Positions 13,079-23,963 of a DNA stretch of 64,000 nt are shown here, piece by piece (within the stretch, counting starts at the first letter, position 1; every line of letters begins with the position of its first letter). The notes beneath the pieces are model-generated. The model was not told the origin of the DNA. It saw only the letters and a list, made by a program, of their open reading frames with translations, and did not search any database. Source of the DNA: Emydura subglobosa (lineage: Eukaryota > Chordata > Testudines > Chelidae); assembly GCA_007922225.1 (NCBI GenBank), contig ML679974.1, positions 7,243,105 to 7,307,104 of the forward strand, read 5' to 3'. The position numbers and the translations under genes are program-made.

Positions 13079-13439
13079 TTTAAACAGATTCCTGAGGAAC
13101 AAGTAAAAGTATTTCTACAGTGAAACAGAACTGACTAGAGAGTGATTTGGCCCAGCTAGTGCGTCAGATTGTAGTACCCAGTGTTTCCCAAAGCTGCATT
13201 AGCAGGTTTCCTTGAAAACACTGGGGGGAGGAAGATAATAAAAATTAATGCACTTGCTCACATTCATTTCTGGGGGCTTAAATAGCTACTGACATTATAG
13301 CTAACCAACACCTTGCTTATCAAAGCAATCGCAAATCTGCAACAGCCCCTTTTCTCCCCTCTGCATGGCTTGGATTTCCTGGGCAGAACATATGGAGATG
13401 CAGCCTCCGTGGAAAAGGGAAATACAAGGTTACTTACCA
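13079..13439. other. Unassigned sequence next to the DIRS element
   Basis: No gene is seen. The last bases before 13440 ('tacaaggttacttaccag') already belong to an inverted pair with 13710-13731, so the DIRS-associated sequence may start near 13421. Confidence 0.4.
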
Positions 13440-13446
13440 GTAACTG

Positions 13447-13605
13447 TTGTTCTTTGAGATGTGTTGCTCATGTCCATTCCAATATAGGTGAGTGCATGCT
13501 ACCGTGCACGGTTCCCAGAACGTTTTTGCCCTTAGCAGACCCCGTAGGGCCGGCTCTGGTGCCCCCTGGGGTCCCATGTGCATGCCGTGGTATATGAGGC
13601 ACTGC
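13447..13605. repeat. DIRS terminal inverted repeat, left copy
   Basis: Matches the reverse complement of 19440-19600. Shared landmarks are 'tccattccaatata', 'gagtgcatgc', 'gtgcacggttccc'/'gaaccgtgcag', 'agggccggctctggtg' and 'tatatgaggcact'. In the element's own orientation this is the 3' end. Confidence 0.85.
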
Positions 13606-13671
13606 CAGGCCTACGCCCCCTCAGTCCCTTCTTTCTGCCAACTCCGACAGCGGGGACGGGGGGTGGGTTGT

Positions 13672-13785
13672 GGAATGGACATGAGAAACACATATCGAAG
13701 AACATCAGTTACTGGTAAGTAACCTTGTTTTCTTCTTCGAGTGATTGCTCATGTCCATTCCAATATAGGTGATTAAAAACAATAC
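13672..13785. repeat. DIRS internal complementary region
   Basis: The segment 13672-13731 is the inverse of 13423-13481 ('tggaatggacatgag' against 'ctcatgtccattcca'; 'ttactggtaagtaacc' against 'ggttacttaccagtaa'). It is followed at 13731-13780 by another copy in the left-repeat orientation ('gattgctcatgtccattcc'). DIRS1-type elements carry an internal region complementary to their termini, thought to template the circular intermediate. This block sits where that region belongs. Confidence 0.7.
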
Positions 13786-13803
13786 CTTGGAGGTGGGTAG
13801 GAG

Positions 13804-14760
13804 TTACTGGTGAGCTGCCCTCAGCACAGCTCTGCCGAAACCCGTGTCCTCTCTCGCCTGCTGAACAATGGCGTAGTGGGACATGAAGATGTGCACCGAC
13901 AACCAGGTGGCAGCTTTGCAGATGTCCTGCAGGGGCACTCTCCAGGAAGGCCGCAGAGGAGGCCTGAGCTCTGGTTGAGTGTGCTGTGATGACACTTGGA
14001 AGCGGCACATTCACCTGCTCATAGCGGCACTTGATGCAGGATGTCATCCATGTGGAGATGTGCTGGGTGGAGACAGGTGATCCTTTCATCCAGTCCACCA
14101 CTGCGACAAAGAGCTGCATCGATTTCAGAAGTGGCTTTGTATGCTTGATGTAGAAGGCCAGGGCTCGTCTCACGTCCAGCCAAAGCCATCTCCTCTCCTC
14201 CTCCAAACGGTGCAGTTTGAGAAAAACACGGGAAGAAAAATATCTTGGTTACAATGAAAGTCAGAAACCACCTTGGGCAGGAAGGCTGGGTGCGGCCTCA
14301 ACTGCACCTTATCTTTATAGAATAGTGTATAAGGGGGCTCCGAGGTCAAGGCCCTAATTTCAGAGACCCTCCTGGCTGAGGTAATGGCCACTAGGAAGGC
14401 TACCTTCCATGATAGCATGAGCAGAGAGCATGAAGCCATGGATTCAAAGGGGGGCCCCGTGAGTCTCAAGAGGACCAGGTTGAGATCCCAGGAAGGCACC
14501 GGGTCACAAACCTGCAGATAAAGCCTTTCCACCCCCTTGAGGAACCTGACTGACATGGGACGGAAGAACAGGGATTTCCCCTCTAGCAGCTGATGGAAGG
14601 CTGAAATGGACGCCAAGTCAACCTTCAACAAGGTCAGTGCCAGACCCTGGAGCCTTAGCTGGAGCAGGTACTCCAGGATCGCCTGCAGAGGCGAGAGGCT
14701 GGGTGGAATGCCCTGGGACTCCGCCCAAGAGGTAAACCGTCTCCACTTAGCCTGATACAC
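13804..14760 (-). pseudogene. DIRS tyrosine recombinase, frameshifted
   Basis: The integrase-like enzyme of the element. A core-binding N-terminal part is read from 14760. The first catalytic arginine lies in 'SARRVSEIRAL' (near 14373). The H-x-x-R box appears as 'AHSTRA' (near 13981) in a second frame, and the nucleophilic tyrosine in 'FMSHYAI' (near 13875) in a third. All catalytic landmarks of the family are visible, but at least two frame changes separate them, so no working enzyme can be made. Confidence 0.85.
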
Positions 14761-15038
14761 GACTTGTGTAGAAGGTTTCCTGCTGCCCAGCAGGACTTAT
14801 TGGACCTACACTGAGCAGGCTCTCTCTCCCTCCGTCAGCCACAGGGCCTCTGGGATGTGAGGTGCAGGGAGTCCAGGTCCAGGTGCAACAGGCGACCATG
14901 GTCCTGGGAGACAAGGTTGTGCCGCCTAGGGAGCTCTGTGGGCTGGGCGATCGAGAGGTCCAGGAGCAGCATGCTGAACCAGTGCTGTCTCGGCCAGGCC
15001 GGAGCGATGAATATGATGTCCGCCTTGTCCCCCTTTAT

Positions 15039-15279
15039 TTACAGTAGGACCTTGGGGAGGAGCGGAATGGGTGTGAATGTGTACATGAGGGTCCTCGCCC
15101 AGTCGGTGAGGAACGCATCGGAAATCGACCTGGTCTCGCGACCCTGGAGCAAGCAGAATCTCGGGCACTTTGCGTTCCAGGCCGATGCGAATAGGTCCAG
15201 TTGGGAAACAGCCCACTTCTGGAGGATCGTAGTCACTACCTCCGGGTGCTGCAACCGGTCGTGGTGGGTTAGAAACGAC
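15039..15279 (-). pseudogene. DIRS post-RNase H (methyltransferase-like) tail
   Basis: Continues in frame from the RNase H region. The words 'QLDLFASAWNAKCPRFC', 'DWARTLMYTFTPIPLLPKV' are typical of the region between RNase H and recombinase in DIRS elements, where a DAM-like methyltransferase domain is described. No catalytic assignment can be made from this fragment. Confidence 0.6.
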
Positions 15280-15672
15280 CTGCTGAGGCGATCCGCCTCG
15301 TCGTTCCTCACTTCCGGGAAGTGAGAGGCAGTCAAGTGGAAGTCGTGCTTCATGGCAAAGTCCCACAGACTGGTAGCTTCCTTGCAGAGAGCCGAGGAGT
15401 GCAGCCCTCCCTGCTTGTTTATATAAAATATAGCTGCAGTGTTGTCCGTCAGCACCTGCACCACTCTGCCAGTCAGGAATCGGAGGAACACCCTGCACAC
15501 TGGGTGAATAGCCCTCAGCTCCTTCATGTTGATGTGCAGGTGCCTGTCCTCCCACTACCAGAGCCCCTGTGTGCTCAGGTTGGCTGATGTGGGCTCCCCA
15601 TCCCACATCCGAGGCGTTGGAGATTAGGGTGACTGACGGGACTAGTTCCCTGAACGGGACGCCCTTCAACAC
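15280..15672 (-). pseudogene. DIRS RNase H domain, frameshifted
   Basis: RNase H degrades the RNA strand during reverse transcription. The first acidic residue is in 'NASDVGWGAH' (near 15609). The second (E of 'MKELRAI'), third ('LTDNTAA') and fourth ('NDEADRLSR') lie in the frame starting at 15527. The order D-E-D-D is complete, but a frameshift near 15540 separates the first from the rest. Confidence 0.85.
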
Positions 15673-15699
15673 TGCCCTGGGAGATCTCCACCAGTTTCA

Positions 15700-16440
15700 G
15701 GAGGCTAGGATGGGCAGGGGAACTATGACCACCCAATTCAGTGGGTGTCTGCTCAGCACGTACACCAAGGCCAACCACTACGTGCAGGCCACCATGTGGC
15801 CTAACAGCTCTAGGTGGTGCCTGGCTGCTGTTGTGAGGCATCGGTGTAGCTGGGAGATGATAGAGACCATCGCCTTGAAACATGGCTGAGGCAGGAAGGC
15901 TGTGGCCTGGGAAGCATCCAGGGTGACCCTGATGAATTCTATGCGTTGCACAGGATTTAATGTAGACTTCTGCTTGTTTATGAGCAGTCCCAACCTGCTG
16001 CACGTGGAGCAAGTGAGGGTCACGCTCTCCAGTACTTGGAACCTGGACCTGCCTGGATCAACCAATCGTCCAGGTAAGGGAAGATTTGCACACCCTCTCA
16101 CGTCAAGTGGACCGCCACTACCGCCATGCATGTGGTGAACACCCTTGGAGCCGAAGATAGACCAAAGGGCAGGGCTGTAAATTGGCAGTGGCAGCCAGCC
16201 ACTGTGAAGCAGAGGAAGCTCCTGTGGCTGGGGAGGATGGACCCATGAAAGCATGCGTCCTTGAGGTCGAGGACTGCATACCAGTCTCCTGGATCCCGGG
16301 AAGGGATTATGGAGGCTAGGGAAACCATGCGAAACCCGAGTCGTTTGACATATTTGTTTAGACAACGCAGGTCTAGTATGGGTCTCAGACCCCCCTTTGC
16401 CTTGGGGATGAGGAAGTACCTCTACTAGAACTCCTTCCCC
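15700..16440 (-). pseudogene. DIRS reverse transcriptase, with in-frame stops
   Basis: Core polymerase of the element. In one frame are 'RYFLIPKAKGGLRP' (16384-16425), 'AVLDLKDACFH' (catalytic aspartate near 16268), 'LPFGLSSAPRVF' and the catalytic box 'FPYLDDWLI' (YLDD at 16065-16076). Two adjacent TAG codons lie just before RYFLIP and a TGA lies a few codons before YLDD. Later sequence shifts frame. The longer open frame at 15778-16365 is in a different frame through part of this region. Confidence 0.88.
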
Positions 16441-17606
16441 CTTGAGGAACCATAACCACCACTCCTATGTTGAGAAAGGTGTCCACCTCCTGCAAGAGGA
16501 GTTGCTCGTGAGAGGGGTCCCCTGGACGGAGGGGGGGTCGTTGGAGGGGGGTAGAGGTAAATTGTATGGCGTAGCCCCCAGAGACTATCCCAAGGAACCA
16601 ACGGTCTGACATAATCTTTGCCCATTCGGGATAGAAGGGCCTTAACCTGTTCAGGACAGGGTGGGGCGGGTCCAAGAGAGCAGTAGGGGCACCACCCTCG
16701 GGCGCACCATCAAAACTGTCTCCTACGATTAGGGGACCCCTGATGGGGGGCTGATTCAGTCTTCTGAACCCCCTATTTCTGTAGGGTTGAAAGGGCCTAG
16801 GCGGAGGCCTTGGTCGCTGCTTTGCCTGGGGCCATGACCGCCACCTGGAAGCCTGGAGCGTGTACCGGCCCAGGGAGCGAAGTATGGCCCTGGAGTCCTT
16901 CAGACTGTGCAGCTTCGCATCAGTCTGATTGGAGAAGAGGGCTGACCCATCAAAGGGGAGGTCCTGGATTGATTGCTGCACCTCCTGGGACAGGCCTGAC
17001 GGTTGCAGCCACGAGCACCTCCTTGGGGAAATGGTGGAGGCTATGGCCCTACCTGCCGAGTCAGCAGCATCACTGGACGTTTGGAGCGCTGCCATAGCCA
17101 TCGTGATTCCTTCATCCAGGATGGTGGTGAAGTCTGCGGCCTGGTCCTGGGGCAGAGCCTCAGCAAACCGCCTGAGAGAGTCCCACAATTTAAAATTATA
17201 TCTCCCCAGGAGGGCCTGATGGTTGGCAATCCTGAACTGCAGGGCTGCCGTGGAATAAATTTTTCTCCCAAACAAATCCACTACTTTTTGTTGTCTTTGT
17301 TCTTGGGAATGGAACCAGGCTGACCTTGCCTGTCCCACAGGTTGTCTGCATCCACCACCAGGGTTCCCGGCGCCGGGTGAGTGAACAGATACTCGAACCT
17401 TTCGGCCAAACATAATACTTTTTTTCAGCCACCTTCGACGTAGGGGTGACCGAGGAAGGGGTTTGCCACAGGGCCTTAACAATTTTGAGGACCCTATTGT
17501 GGACTGGTAGGGCCACTCTCACTGGGGCAGCCACCGCTATCACGTTGAAGAGGGTATCAGCAGCCTCCACTAACTCCTTGATCTCCAGTCCCAAGTTAGA
17601 GGCCAT
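16441..17606 (-). pseudogene. DIRS gag capsid-like region
   Basis: The 365-aa frame at 16385-17482 and the overlapping frame at 17196-17606 together carry a helix-rich region ('LQFRIANHQALLGRYNF', 'LWDSLRRFAEALPQ', 'ILDEGITMAMAALQ') followed by a basic, proline-rich stretch. Its 3' end runs into the polymerase ('LLLQEVDTFLNIG'). Position and composition fit the C-terminal half of a DIRS gag-like protein. A frameshift separates the two frames. Confidence 0.65.
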
Positions 17607-18802
17607 CCTCTTGAGCAGCTCCTGTTACACCCTGAAACCCTCCAGTGGCACCATGTGGTCCCAGGAAACTGTCTCGTCCAGGGAGGGGGAAGAGGACTGC
17701 CGAGGCACTTCCTGCGGGTGCTCCCCTGCCTGCCAAAGGGATGCACCTGTAGAGGGGCTCTCCAAGGGGTCCGATTCCTCGTCCAAGGAGCGGTGTCTAT
17801 GAGCCTTCTCTTGTGCTGGGGGCACGGACTGCACCCCTGCTGACAGGGTGGATTGGGGCTCTGGTCCCATCTGGATGCCCCCATTTGGGGCCAAACTGGG
17901 GCTGACTGTGCCACGTGCTGGGACGCCTTATGGGGGCGTTGGCTGTCCCGACGACTGTCCCCCCTGTGGGACCCCGAGCCACTAGACCGGTGATGCCATG
18001 GCTGTCCTTGGTCCCGGGTGCCATGCCATTCCGTGCCGGGGACTGTCTTCTCGCCGCCTCCGACGTGGAGGATGATGAGGACTGTCTCCATCGCCACGAG
18101 CGGTGCCGATGGACGGAGGTGTGCTCCAAAGAGCTCTCGGTACCGGATCCTCGGTACCAAGGACTTGCAGCGCCATTTACCCCTTGGTGATCGAGACTGG
18201 TGCCACTCCAAACTCTGTGATGCCGAGCCTAACGCTGGCAACTGGGTTCTGCATCGGGGACTGTGCAGTGCAGGGTCCTCTAATGGCGACCAGATTCCGC
18301 GCCACCTCGGTGTGAGGAAACCCTTTGGTGCCAAGGTCTCCGACGGTGACTGGGTTCTGCACCACCTCGGTGCAGGCGAACTCCTCGGTGCCGGGATCTG
18401 GGACAGGAGTTGTCCGAGCGCCATCTGGCGGACCTCGACTGATGCCGCCTCTTGGTCTGCGCTGCCTCCAGTGCCAGGGACCAATGTCGACACCGAGGGG
18501 AAGACTCCACATCTCGAGTCGAAGTAGGCCGGCTCGACGCCGCCGACCTGGAGTGACTGCTGGGGGAGCGTCCTTGCTCTACCCCCGGTGGCTGTCTGGT
18601 GGAAGATCTTCCTCCCCGTACCAGGGATCTCCACCGCCTTTTGGGGGGACCTAATGCAGGCTTGCCCCAGGACACCGGCCCCATCTCCCTCGGCGGGGGG
18701 GGAGGGAGGCGGAGGTGGCGTAGGCAGGCCAACAAGGCTCTTGCCTACAGAAAGCCTCCTGTGTCGACAGCGTCAGCAGAGGCACTCTCCCACTCCCAGG
18801 AG
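17607..18802 (-). pseudogene. DIRS gag middle region, S/R/P-rich, broken
   Basis: Low-complexity arginine/serine/proline-rich reading on the minus strand, split over several frames (17570-18634, 18280-18735). Opposite-strand frames here are shadows. The repeated words around 'gtgccg' and 'cctcggtgc' at 18290-18420 are an imperfect internal repeat with a period of about 60 bp. No enzymatic domain is expected. Confidence 0.55.
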
Positions 18803-19252
18803 TCAGGGGAGGCTCCTTGCTTGGAGATGCAGGCACAGGAGAAGACTCGATGGGCCATGGCCAGTGCATCTCCGCACTCGACCCTGCCCATACTGACGGC
18901 GCAGGGGAGTGTCCGCGCTCCGTGCGCTCTCTTCTACTTCATCACTGGGGATGTTGCTCAGTGCCGAGTCAAGCCCAGTGCCGGTAGTGCACTCTGCACT
19001 GAGGTGATACTCAGTGCCGAGGTGGAGCGGGTTACGGCTCGAACGCTGGCAGAGCGCTGCCTCTGTAAGCAAGGCTTTTAACCTGATCTCTCTGTTTTCC
19101 TTCTGAGTCCGCAGCTTAAACGCCCTGCATATCTTACACTTGTCTTTCCCGTGCTCATCCCCCAGGAACTTAAGGCACCGATCATGGGGGTCACTGAGCG
19201 GGAAAGCCTTCTCGCAGGAGGCACAAGGTTTAAATCCAGGCGGCCGGGGCAT
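18803..19252 (-). pseudogene. DIRS gag-like N-terminus with Cys motif
   Basis: Begins with MPRPPGFKPCASCEKAF. Cysteines are spaced as CxxC, then a single C after 'DPHDR', then 'CKIC', suggesting a small zinc-binding fold. This is the most 5' coding part of the element. The frame goes out of register after about 120 residues. Confidence 0.65.
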
Positions 19253-19439
19253 GGCCTGGCCACTTTAAGTCCCTCAGGGACTTCTTATCTAACTACACTA
19301 CTTAACAAGTACTTAAAACTAACTAAAGTACTTCTAATAACAAAGAGTTCAAAGAAAGGTAATAGTACTTGCAGAAAGCAAAGCTAGTTCCAGCAACCAT
19401 CACGGGTGGAAAGAAGGAATTGAGGGGGTGTAGGGCCGG

Positions 19440-19600
19440 CAGTGCCTCATATACCACAGCATGCGCGAGGGACTCCAGGGGACACCAGAGCCGGCCCTAT
19501 GGGGTCTGCTAAGGGGAAAAAAGTTCTGGGAACCGTGCAGGATGGCATGCACTCACTTATATTGGAATGGACATAAGCAATCACTCGAAGGAGAACATCC
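19440..19600. repeat. DIRS terminal inverted repeat, right copy
   Basis: Reverse complement of 13447-13605. In element orientation this is the 5' end and presumably held the promoter. The outermost bases are 'cactcgaaggagaacatcc'. Confidence 0.85.
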
Positions 19601-19603
19601 ATT

Positions 19604-19974
19604 TTTAGTGCATGTTGATGTTCATGCACATTGTCCTGAGGTGGTGCAGTGGTCAAGCCAAACCACATCCAAACAAATCAGAGGTGTTAAGAAATCTCTG
19701 TGCTGCTCACCGGTTTTAATTGCCCCTGAGCTCAGATATTATGTAGTCAAGGACATGCTCTCCAAACCACCTCGCCCATAGTTCTAATGCAGAAAAGATT
19801 GGGACAGAGTTTTAAAAGAGCAGTAGCAAAAAACAGATTCAGAAACATAGTATCTCGGATTTTTTGCTTTGCTATAAGAATGCATCCTACAGCACAGCAT
19901 CTCTAACTGATGTTTCAAAATGCAGCTATGGAAGCACACCATGTGTTAGTACTGATGCTATATTTTACGTATGT
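19604..19974. other. Unassigned sequence
   Basis: Right flank of the DIRS element. No gene or repeat family recognised. Confidence 0.4.
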
Positions 19975-20195
19975 AAAACAGTCAAACTTAGCTCTTACAA
20001 AAAAACTTTCCATCAGTAGATCTCAATGCACTTACAAAAGGAGGTCACTGTTATTATTACACATTTTAAAGCTGAGGAAACTGAGGCACAGGGAAGAGAA
20101 GCAACTTGCCCAGGATCATCCAGCAGGCCAGTGACAGAGTCAGGAACAGAACCCAGGCCTCAAGTCCTGGTTAACTGCTCAATCCAATTAAACAA
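19975..20195 (-). repeat. MIR-type SINE, antisense
   Basis: One of the best-preserved MIRs in the window: 'gtagatctcaatgcactta', 'gttattattacacatttta', 'gctgaggaaactgaggcaca', 'caacttgcccaggatcat', 'cagcaggccagtgacagag' and 'agaacccaggcct' follow in the family's order. Confidence 0.85.
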
Positions 20196-21149
20196 ACAGA
20201 TTGTATCTGACTGTTATGGTCTTACACTGAATGATTCCTTGAAATTTTGTTTTATCAGATGATCAGTTGCCAGACTTTGGGCACCTAAACAAATGAAGCT
20301 GTAGCAATTTAGCAATGTGCTCTTGCTTGGCTCTTCTGTGTTCAGTGCATTCAACACATTCAGCATGCCTATTTTAAGAAACAACTTAGGCCAAATCCCC
20401 AGCTGCAGTAAATCCACACTGCACTAATGATTTGATGTGAAATCCTGGCCCACTGTAGTCAATGGTAAAACTCCCATTGACTTCACTGGGATCAGAATTT
20501 CACCCCAGGCTTGTAAGGCATAGAGTGTCTCAACCCCACCATCTTCCTTCCTGCTTCTCTGGGAGATTCAGACATTGGTTTGGACCCCCAGCTGAAATCA
20601 GCAATATCCAGGAAGAACAGCATATTGAATCAGTCTGTCATTGTTCTGGGGTATTGGGTCAGGGGAAGGTGTGGGTCAGGGTCACTATTCAGACAAGAAC
20701 AAGCTAAGGGTTATTTTCAACATGAAACAGACTGTCAAGCATCCCAAAAGCCGGTCTTTGAATCTGGGGTTTTCGGCTCACCTCTAGTCTAGAGCACAGT
20801 TTTCACTTTATGCGTAACATGACCACACTCGACTGGGAGCTTCTTCCTCCAACACAGATTCCCAGCAGGAAGTACAGCCAACCATAACTGTCTACATCAT
20901 CATGATGAGTAACACAAACTGGGCTGGCAGTGCCTCTTGTACACTTTCATCCTCACTCTAATGGCTACCATGGCGACGTGACTCCTCATTCAGTCCTGTG
21001 ACAGTAATGTTATAAATCACACTGAGATGTGACATCACTACAGAGAAGGTGACATAACAGATCACTTGGGCCTGTCGCCAAAGCTCATGACACAACTAGC
21101 TGACTGAAGGACAGCACATGGGTAAGCCACATTTTATTATTTTGGAGGT
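20196..21149. other. Mostly unassigned; palindromic element near 20430-20510
   Basis: The block 20430-20510 has 'aaatcctggccc', 'aactcccattgacttcactg' and 'agaatttcacccc', a short foldback of the window's commonest type. The remainder is unassigned. Confidence 0.4.
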
Positions 21150-21770
21150 ACCTGCCTGCAATAGGGGGGAAACTTACCACCAGAGCACCCCCTCAAGCCA
21201 GGACTCAGCATCACAGGGGTTCATTCACGCTAGCATCCGCTCTTGTCAACCAGTCTGGTGCTACAGCAGTCTGCACCTCCCAGCCCAGCCACATTTCAAA
21301 CTCAGTCCCCTTCTGGGGTAAGGAAAGGCCAGCAGAAAATCTAAATAAATATCCAAACATACAATTCTTCTGCTCCTCTTGGGCTACACTGAAGTTCTCC
21401 GTTCCAGGGCCCTGCAGAGTTTTTCTGTGCTCCTCAAGCAGAGCACTGCCTCCCAGGGCTTTCTCCCTGGAGGCACATTTCCCACAGCCCACTCTTCCCC
21501 CAAAGCCCTCACTGCTTCTTCCAGACCCTGCCTTAGGGGCACCTGCTCTCTGTAGCCTCGGTCACAGCTTCCTTCCCCTCCCCCTGCTGTATTCTCACAA
21601 ACCTTTTTGTGAGGCCCAGGTGTTCCCCGGTCCTCATTAGTTCCATCTCCTCAGGCTGAGAGGCAGCTAATTATGGCACAGGTGAGGCTGATTGAACAGG
21701 GCTGGCTAGCCCAAAGCCTCCTGGTCCTTAAAGGGGCAGGCCATACTGATACCCTACCTAGTCACTAAGT
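21150..21770 (-). repeat. Possible LTR-like GC-rich repeat, antisense
   Basis: Pyrimidine-rich block ending in 'ctggtccttaaaggggcag' with 'aggcagctaattatggcac' inside, similar in composition and order to 12410-13078. Ends and duplications were not found, and no coding sequence is present. Confidence 0.35.
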
Positions 21771-22550
21771 AGCTTTGCCAGGTGTCAGAAAAGGACATTT
21801 ATAAAGACCCAGAAAAGATGAAAAACAGAGACAGGTAGGGCAAGAGGAATGGGAAGTGACAAGGATAAATAAAAGGAGGAGGAGGAGGAGGAGGAGAGGG
21901 AAGATAAACCAGTGGGATAGAGTGGCCGTGCATATTAATTAGGGATTAAGCTTGGGCATCAGTCCCTTAGGGGCCCAAAGCACATGGAAGTCAATGCAAA
22001 GTCATTGGGAGGGATTCCGCCTCCCCATGCTGGCTTCCAAATCCTGCAGCAGTGAATGGGTGTCATAAAAGACCCAAAGCAAATAATTCCCCTGAGGCTG
22101 TCACTGCATAAGACAGCAACATGCTGCCCTACAATTCTCAACCACCAACCCTCCCCCCCGCCCCCACCCTCGCACACACACACACACACACACACACTCC
22201 TGCAAGGTCTGGTGTCAGGGTGTGCTGTGGGCAGTGTTGGGGGGCATGTCAGGGCCCGAGATGTTGCACAAAGCACTGTGGTCGTTTTGAGCAGCTCCAG
22301 CTTGCAGAGCTGATCATAGGCAGCCCAAGCAGGGCCACTGTAATTTAGAACAGCTCCCTGAACTGCCTAAATTACACAGAGGGCTGTTATGCTCTCTGAT
22401 CAGGCCTGAATCAGGAAGGTACACATTGTCTCAAAGTTACCTTTGCCCTCATCCCCCAGGCTGTGAGTATTCTCCAGCAACGAAAGACCAGCATGAGATG
22501 TATGGAGAGATTCACAGAAGTGAGGAGGGGAAAACTAAGAGATTGCAAGT
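21771..22550. repeat. Simple repeats in unassigned sequence
   Basis: A (GGA)n tract lies at about 21876-21898 and a (CA)n tract at about 22172-22198. Open frames over the CA tract (21959-22276 minus, 22056-22348 plus) are products of the microsatellite, not genes. Confidence 0.7.
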
Positions 22551-22948
22551 AGAACTAGGTGAAATTTTGGGGGCAAATAGTTTATTCACCAAAAAATGCA
22601 GTTTTGAGTCAACCAAAAACTATTTGCAAATTCAAGTCAAATTCAGCAAATCGTGTTAGATGGAAAAAATAGGAAAAAAAAATCAGAAAAGTCAGACTGC
22701 TTTGTTTTGACATTTTGAAACAAAAAAAAAATTCAACTTTTCATTTCAAAGTGATGTTTTCCTTTGAAATTGAGCTAAATATTTTTAAAATGTTAAAAAA
22801 AACCCTGAAAATTAAAAAAACTAAAGAAAAAAGTGGGGGAAATCAAAAAGTTTCATTTAACCCACATTTTTTTCTTTTTTTTCTTTTTTTTCTTTTTTTG
22901 TTTTGGCCATTGAACCAAAAGAATCAATTATTCACTCAGCTCTAGTTG
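22551..22948. repeat. A/T-rich palindromic element (MITE-like)
   Basis: Starts near 'agaactaggtgaaattttg' and ends near 'cactcagctctagtt', which are imperfect inverted ends. The inside is rich in AAAAT/ATTTT and TTTC tracts. The element at 38419-38726 shares the same terminal words and composition. Confidence 0.6.
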
Positions 22949-23225
22949 GAAGAGCCATATCTAAAATACAAATGGAGGTATGAGGGACTCTGGGAGGGAG
23001 AGAAGTTAACTGCTTACTTTTAGAAAGAAGATTATATTGAGCTATTTTACTCTCACTAACCAACCAATTTACAGTGCTAGGTATTTGTAGATAAAAGCAC
23101 CTGATACTAAACCATACTAATCTCCCCCATGCACTTTGGAATCCATCCCCACATTACATGGTCATTATTTGTTTTCTGCAAAGGGGTTTCATATTTATTA
23201 ATTAGCTAAATAGCTGTAGCAAATT
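22949..23225. other. Unassigned sequence
   Basis: No gene or repeat recognised. Confidence 0.4.
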
Positions 23226-23370
23226 CACAGATTCATATATTTTAAAGCTAGAAGGGACCATTATGATAATCTAGTCTGGCCTTGGGCATAACACAGGCCA
23301 TAGAATTTCACCCAGGAATTCCTGCATCAAGACCATAAAATCTGTTATAGCATATCTTTTTGACACATGT
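23226..23370 (-). mobile_element. CR1 LINE 3' end fragment
   Basis: Antisense of the CR1 3' untranslated end: 'acagattcatatatttta', 'ctagaagggaccattatga', 'ataatctagtctggcc', 'ataacacaggccatagaat'. It has the same order as 40756-40803 plus 41881 onward. Strongly 5'-truncated, as is usual for CR1. Confidence 0.85.
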
Positions 23371-23809
23371 TGCTATGTCAAGGACTCCCCAAAACTACAC
23401 CTTTATAAATTCGATTTTCCACATCATAAAGACAGCCACCCAAAATGGACAAGCTCAGAAAGGAGGCTAATAACTACAATCAAAGAGAATGAACATCACC
23501 CTAGGGTGGTTTCTTCAAGTATGCATGGAGGAATAATAGTGAGGCAGTATGAAAAATTTGCATTGACACTTCCCTTTATGCACCAGACAAAACTCCTATT
23601 TCCTACAAGGTAAGTATGATCAGTCCTTAAATTCATACCAACCTTTTTTAAATAAAAGAACTGGAGGTTGAATTCATCAGCAATTCCATCAGTTAGTTTG
23701 CATGTTAATACTCTGTTACTTATTAATAGTTTTCATGAATTAAAATATGGAGCTCTGCTTTTAGTGATTTTATAGAGGGATGACAATACGCAATAATTCG
23801 ATGAAGTTA

Positions 23810-23963
23810 CTTAGTCTTATTTAGCTTCTTTCTAGCCTTCAAACTTCATAACTAATGCTCCTTTGATTATTTTGTTTATTTATTTGATTATTTTGTTCTA
23901 TATCTTGATGCTGTAGTTGCTGTAGCAGAATATTGCTTTGTCTAACAAGATTGTTGATGGACT
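23810..23963 (+). promoter_or_regulatory. 5' flank of CCDC70-like gene 1
   Basis: The words 'acttcataactaatgct' and 'tttgattattttg' (23841-23880) resemble 'acttcatagctaatgct' and 'tttgatttgtatt' upstream of gene 2 (31391-31425), so the duplication includes 5' sequence. An acceptor-like 'gatgctgtag' ends at 23916. I infer that a 5' non-coding exon could be spliced here, but no promoter can be located. Confidence 0.4.

Larger units (their letters stand above)
13440..19603 (-). mobile_element. DIRS-type tyrosine-recombinase retrotransposon
   Basis: About 6.2 kb, read on the minus strand from the right end. Domain order is a cysteine-containing gag-like N-terminus, capsid-like region, reverse transcriptase, RNase H, a methyltransferase-like tail and a tyrosine recombinase. 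This is the order of DIRS1-type elements, which integrate by a recombinase rather than an integrase. The two ends are inverted copies (about 13447-13605 and 19440-19600), sharing 'catgtccattccaatata' and its complement. All reading frames are broken by stops and frameshifts, so it is dead. It is the largest feature of the window and explains every open frame between 13.7 and 19.3 kb. Confidence 0.9.

Noticed and set aside
13709..14206. 165-aa minus-strand frame as an independent gene
   Set aside because: It contains the H-x-x-R box of the DIRS recombinase and is one frame of that decayed gene.
14857..18896. Plus-strand frames (up to 169 aa) between 14.8 and 18.9 kb
   Set aside because: They are antisense shadows of the DIRS coding regions, whose catalytic motifs are all on the minus strand.
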